Below are positions 60,647 to 64,000 of a DNA stretch of 64,000 bases, piece by piece. The stretch's first letter is position 1; each line of letters begins with the position of its first letter. Origin of the DNA: PALSA-1335 sp965231025 (GTDB lineage Bacteria; Patescibacteriota; Gracilibacteria; UBA1369). The DNA is taken from NCBI GenBank assembly GCA_965231025.1, contig OZ246407.1:1364001-1428000 (forward strand), given 5' to 3'. The translations under genes were made by a program, and so were the position numbers. The notes under the pieces are model-generated. The model made no database searches, was not told the DNA's origin, and was given only the letters and a program-made list of their open reading frames with translations.

Positions 60647-60675
60647 ATAATAGCATAAAACGGGTTATAAAACAA
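60647..60675 (-). promoter_or_regulatory. Promoter of the giant-protein operon
   Basis: Minus strand TTGTTT (60675-60670), 17-bp spacer, TATTAT (60652-60647) preceded by TGC. Predicted start near 60640. Confidence 0.65.
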
Positions 60676-60757
60676 CACCCCCCAAACCTAAAAAGCCAAG
60701 AACGTCCGGGGAATTTCCTGACGACATAAAGAAACCGTTTGCGGCCTACGGAATGAT

Positions 60758-61276
60758 TTATTTTTTCCTGTGTTTTTTCTCCGCGGCCTCCTCTTTTTTC
60801 AGCTGTAACGTTGCCGCGTCCATCAGGTGATCGATGTAGAGGTGCGCGTCAATGTGATCCACTTCGTGCTGGACAACCCGGGCATTATATTCACTGAGTT
60901 TCAGGACGTTTTCCCGGCCCTTGGTATCCAGATATTTCACGGTCAAAGATTCATGGCGGGCAATGGCGTCATAGAGCCCCGGTAAACTTAAACACCCCTC
61001 CTCGCCCAATACCATCTCCTCGGACTTCTTGGTAATCACCGGATTGATCATGGGAATGATCAGTTCGTGCGGGGTATCGTGGTTGAATTTGCAAATCACC
61101 ACGCGGATGTTTTCGCCGACCTGTGGCGCCGCGAGCCCCACGCCTTTTTCGTGGTCCATGGTGACTTTCATGTCCTCGATGAACTTCAGAAGTTTGCGGT
61201 CGATCTTCGCGACGGGTTTGGAAACCGTCCGTAAAATTTTATTGTCCCTGCCGCGTACCATGGTTAATAAGCCCAT
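60758..61276 (-). CDS. def: Peptide deformylase
   Basis: Removes formyl groups from new proteins. The three metal-site motifs are GVGLAAPQVG, EGCLSLPG and QHEVDHIDAHLYID (HEVDH supplies two His and the catalytic Glu). 172 residues. The third motif ends HIDAHLY where HLxGxL is usual, a modest change that is seen in shorter deformylases. An internal ATG at 61261 (MVRGRDN) is an alternative start. It lies 32 bases downstream of prfB on the same strand. Confidence 0.95.
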   Translation of the reverse strand: MGLLTMVRGRDNKILRTVSKPVAKIDRKLLKFIEDMKVTMDHEKGVGLAAPQVGENIRVVICKFNHDTPHELIIPMINPVITKKSEEMVLGEEGCLSLPGLYDAIARHESLTVKYLDTKGRENVLKLSEYNARVVQHEVDHIDAHLYIDHLMDAATLQLKKEEAAEKKHRKK

Positions 61277-61307
61277 AATTCTTAAAAAAAGACGTCCGCA
61301 GTATAAT

Positions 61308-62402
61308 CTACTCCTTCACGCCCTTCAACTCCGCCTCTATAAAGCCGTCGATGTCGCCGTCCAGAATGGCTTCCACATTGTGTTCTTCGTGGTCGTTGCG
61401 GTGGTCTTTCACCATGGTGTACGGATGCAGAACATAGGAACGGATCTGGTTCCCCCAGGCGATTTCCACGCGTTCGCCGCGGAGCTGGTTAATCTCCTCC
61501 ACCTGCTGTTTTTCCATCATGTCCACGAGCTTGGCATGCAGAATCTTCATGGCGCGCTCTTTGTTCTGGAGCTGGCTGCGTTCATCCTGGCACGTCACCA
61601 CGATGTTCGTGGGAAGATGGGTAATACGCACGGCCGAGGAAGTCTTATTCACGTTTTGTCCGCCCGCCCCGCCGCTCCTGTACGTATCGATCCTCAAATC
61701 CTCTTTCCGGATATCCGGAAGCTGCTCCTCGGGAATTTCGGGCAGAACATCCACAAAGGCGAACGACGTTTCGCGGCTGTGTTTGGCGTTGAACGGAGAC
61801 TGTCTCACCAGACGGTGCACTCCCCTTTCGCGCCGTAAATACCCATAAGCCAGATGCCCGTTGATGAACACAGTGGCGCTTTTCAGCCCTACTTCTTCAC
61901 CCAAAGATTTTTCATACATCTGGACCTCGAACCCCTGACGCTCCGCCCACCGCACGTACATCCGGAGCAGCATTTCCGCCCAGTCCTGGGCGTCTTTTCC
62001 GCCGGTTCCCGCGTGAATGTTTAAAATCACGTTGCAGGCGTCGTACTTCCCGTTCAAAAAAGTTTTCACTTCAAGTTTGTGCCACTGCGCTTCCACGGCG
62101 TTGACCATCTCCTTGAACTCCTCGGCCGACTTTGGGTCGTCCTCGGGCTTGATGGACGGGAACAGGCTCAGGAGTTCGGCCACATCCCCCCGCATTTTTT
62201 CCCAGGAAGCAATCTCCTTTTGCAGGTCGTTCAGTTCTTTGGTGACTCTTTGAGCTTCCGCCTGGTGCTGCCAGAAATCGGGTTGCTGGCTGGCTTCCGT
62301 CAGCAGTTTTACCTTGCCGTGCAGCATGGGGAGATTGACGCGCTGGATGGCATGATCAACCTCTTCCTTGATGGTTTCCAGTTTTTGTCGGTATTCGTGC
62401 AT
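61308..62402 (-). CDS. prfB: Peptide chain release factor 2
   Basis: Reads stop codons UAA and UGA. The SPF tripeptide is in LVRQSPFNAKHSRETSF, and the catalytic GGQ in SGGAGGQNVNKTSSAVRITHLPTNI (about residue 240). 364 residues. There is no programmed frameshift: the frame is continuous from the start through the usual shift site region. Presence of RF2, with TGA stops used elsewhere, supports the standard code. ATG 62402 fits the family start (HEYRQKLETIKEE). Confidence 0.96.
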   Translation of the reverse strand: MHEYRQKLETIKEEVDHAIQRVNLPMLHGKVKLLTEASQQPDFWQHQAEAQRVTKELNDLQKEIASWEKMRGDVAELLSLFPSIKPEDDPKSAEEFKEMVNAVEAQWHKLEVKTFLNGKYDACNVILNIHAGTGGKDAQDWAEMLLRMYVRWAERQGFEVQMYEKSLGEEVGLKSATVFINGHLAYGYLRRERGVHRLVRQSPFNAKHSRETSFAFVDVLPEIPEEQLPDIRKEDLRIDTYRSGGAGGQNVNKTSSAVRITHLPTNIVVTCQDERSQLQNKERAMKILHAKLVDMMEKQQVEEINQLRGERVEIAWGNQIRSYVLHPYTMVKDHRNDHEEHNVEAILDGDIDGFIEAELKGVKE

Positions 62403-62428
62403 AACACATGGGCGCGGATTTTTACGCA

Positions 62429-62437
62429 ATTATATCA
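62429..62437 (-). promoter_or_regulatory. Extended -10 of prfB
   Basis: Minus strand TGATATAAT. No convincing -35. Predicted start near 62422, a 20-base leader. Confidence 0.45.
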
Positions 62438-62494
62438 CACTACTGGCAATGTGAATGGATTTCCGATAAGCTGTTCAAGCTTTAGCGCCAAATT

Positions 62495-64000
62495 ATGACA
62501 GACGCATCCTCTTCCCAGGCAACACACCCCGGCCCGGGCTCCTCAACCGCCCGCAAAATTCTCTGGAACACGATTGCCCAGATTATCGGCAAGTCGTTCA
62601 TCGCGGTCCTGGGGATTGTCATCGTCAAACTCATCACGAACTATCTCGGAAAAAACGGGTACGGGGAATACACCGCCGCGTTCGAATTCCTGGCTTTTTT
62701 CATGATCGTCGCCGACCTTGGGTTGTATACCATCGGCGTGCGTGAAATGGCAAAAGACGAGAAAAAAATCCCGATGATCATCGGAAATATTTTGACGATC
62801 CGCACGGTGGTCTCCGTAATTATGATTGTCATTGCCTCCGTGGCGGCGTTCTCCATCGACAAATATGAGGGCACGCGCATTCCGGTGGCTATTGGAATCG
62901 CAGGAGTCGCCATGCTATTAAACATCCTCACATCAACCGTCTCAACGGTTCTGCAGGTGCATTTAAAAATGCAGTACAACTCCCTCGCTTCCGTCATGGG
63001 AAAAGTCGTGAACGTGGCCTACATGGCGTTTGTGATCTATTTTCTCCATCCCGGGGACACCACGGAAGGATTGTACCAGCTGGTATGGGCCGGCGTGGCG
63101 GGGAACGCGGTCATGCTGTTGATCACCTATTACTACTCCTCAAAACTCACCACCATCAGGTACCGCGTCGACATGGAGTTCTGGAAAGATGTCATCGTCA
63201 AGGCGCTTCCGTACGGAATCGCCCTCGTCCTCAATACAGTCTATTTCCGCATCGGGTCAGTGCTGTTGTCACTCATCAAAACCCCGGCTGACGTGGGTGT
63301 GTACGGGGTTCCCATGCGCATTCTGGAGGCGGTGGGGATCATTCCGCTCTATTTCATGAACTCCGTTCTTCCCGTCCTCACGCGCTCGCTGGCCCGAAAG
63401 GACGGAAGCCACCAGAAAATCATCCAGTTCGCGTTCGACTTCCTGGTGATGGGAAGCATGCCGCTGGTCGCGGGAACGGTGGTGTTGGCGTATCCGATCA
63501 TTTATCTCATCAGCAGCCCGGAATTCTTGAGCAACATTCCCCAGGGATTTTACGGATCGGACGTGGTGCTTTCCATTTTGATTTTTGCCCTGGCATTTTC
63601 TTTCATCAACAGCCTGTTCGGTTTCATTCTGGTGGCCGACAACAAACAGATGAAGATCCTCACCCGCAACGCGTTCGGCGCCGCCCTTACGCTCATCCTG
63701 GACCTCACCTTCATCCCGATGTTCGGAGTCCGGGCGGCGGCTTTCGACAACGTGATCACGGAATGTTATGTCGCCGTGGCTTCATATTTAATCGCAAAAA
63801 AATATATTAAATTCACCATCAATTTTAAAAACACGATCAAGATAGCGTTCTCCGCCCTGGTGATGGCGGCGGTGATATATGTCCTCCGCGACCCAACCTA
63901 CCAGTTCATCCAGAACAAAAACGTCTTCGTACTCATCCCTCTCGGCGCGCTCATCTACATAGGAATGCTTTTTTTGACAAAAACCATTACGCCGGAAATG
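62495..64000 (+). CDS. Polysaccharide flippase (Wzx/MATE-like), 3' end outside window
   Basis: 502 codons with no stop, running out of the window. N-terminal RKILWNTIAQIIGKSFIAVLGIVIVKLITNYLGKNGYGEYTAAFEF is the typical first helix pair of oligosaccharide flippases. About a dozen membrane segments follow in the usual order, with a conserved central helix pair (GSVLLSLIKTPADVGVYGVPMRILEAVG). It moves lipid-linked sugars across the membrane for surface polysaccharide. No other polysaccharide gene is visible yet at the window edge. Confidence 0.88.
   Translation, partial: MTDASSSQATHPGPGSSTARKILWNTIAQIIGKSFIAVLGIVIVKLITNYLGKNGYGEYTAAFEFLAFFMIVADLGLYTIGVREMAKDEKKIPMIIGNILTIRTVVSVIMIVIASVAAFSIDKYEGTRIPVAIGIAGVAMLLNILTSTVSTVLQVHLKMQYNSLASVMGKVVNVAYMAFVIYFLHPGDTTEGLYQLVWAGVAGNAVMLLITYYYSSKLTTIRYRVDMEFWKDVIVKALPYGIALVLNTVYFRIGSVLLSLIKTPADVGVYGVPMRILEAVGIIPLYFMNSVLPVLTRSLARKDGSHQKIIQFAFDFLVMGSMPLVAGTVVLAYPIIYLISSPEFLSNIPQGFYGSDVVLSILIFALAFSFINSLFGFILVADNKQMKILTRNAFGAALTLILDLTFIPMFGVRAAAFDNVITECYVAVASYLIAKKYIKFTINFKNTIKIAFSALVMAAVIYVLRDPTYQFIQNKNVFVLIPLGALIYIGMLFLTKTITPEM

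Noticed and set aside
61308..62402. Programmed +1 frameshift in prfB
   Set aside because: The full RF2 reads in a single frame, with no internal TGA near the usual shift site.
1..64000. Alternative genetic code (TGA read as glycine or tryptophan)
   Set aside because: TGA ends holB and the DciA-like gene at sensible positions, and RF2 is present.

Overview
The window reads as a gene-dense bacterial chromosome with intergenic gaps mostly under 200 bp, balanced base composition by eye, and the standard genetic code. TGA is used as a stop (for example at the ends of holB and the DciA-like gene), and prfB (RF2) is present. The mix of genes suggests a Patescibacteria/CPR-type organism, possibly Peregrinibacteria-like: VanW, FemAB and MurF wall genes, a stand-alone 5'-3' exonuclease instead of a full DNA polymerase I, a TrbC/VirB2-like membrane protein, ribosomal genes scattered in small units, and many large lineage-specific proteins. 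That placement is inference. No rRNA, CRISPR array, transposase or phage gene was seen. One tRNA, tRNA-Asp(GUC), was found.

Layout. 1-7 kb: end of a secreted-type protein, cysteine desulfurase with an in-frame tandem-repeat insertion, RNase Y, a thioredoxin-reductase-like flavoprotein, a YtxH-like protein and VanW. 7-10 kb, minus strand: murF-holB-TPR. 10-14 kb: cyclophilin lipoprotein and acylphosphatase, then infC-rpmI-rplT on the minus strand, divergent from an ECF sigma factor operon. 14-24.7 kb: recR, folE, carB, queG, a cobalamin adenosyltransferase, YqeY and a YgjP-type metallopeptidase among hypothetical genes. 24.8-31.7 kb: two very large paralogous single-pass membrane proteins in tandem. 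31.7-46.4 kb: GH1 glycosidase, HAD phosphatase, msrA, IPT/TIG secreted protein, cold-shock protein, radical SAM enzyme divergent from a TrmB-like regulator, tRNA-Asp, glycosyltransferase, DciA-like, rpsP-khpA, TrbC-like, exonuclease, ftsA, ftsZ. 46.4-60.6 kb: a block of unfamiliar large helical and TPR-like proteins with small partners, interrupted by a FemAB gene. 60.7-64 kb: def, prfB and a partial polysaccharide flippase.

The clearest functional links are infC-rpmI-rplT, ftsA-ftsZ, rpsP-khpA, the ECF sigma operon, and the wall/envelope genes. Promoters are easy to read as bacterial -35/-10 pairs with 16-17 bp spacing. Several lie so close to the start codon that the mRNA would have almost no leader.

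The observations most worth following are: a possible family of structured repeats (two intergenic copies of about 150 bp with locus-specific inverted arms and a shared core, and a possibly related 78-bp unit duplicated in frame inside the cysteine desulfurase gene); the two giant-protein loci; a radical SAM enzyme with a palindromic operator next to a TrmB-like regulator; and a transcription terminator encoded inside the 3' end of queG.
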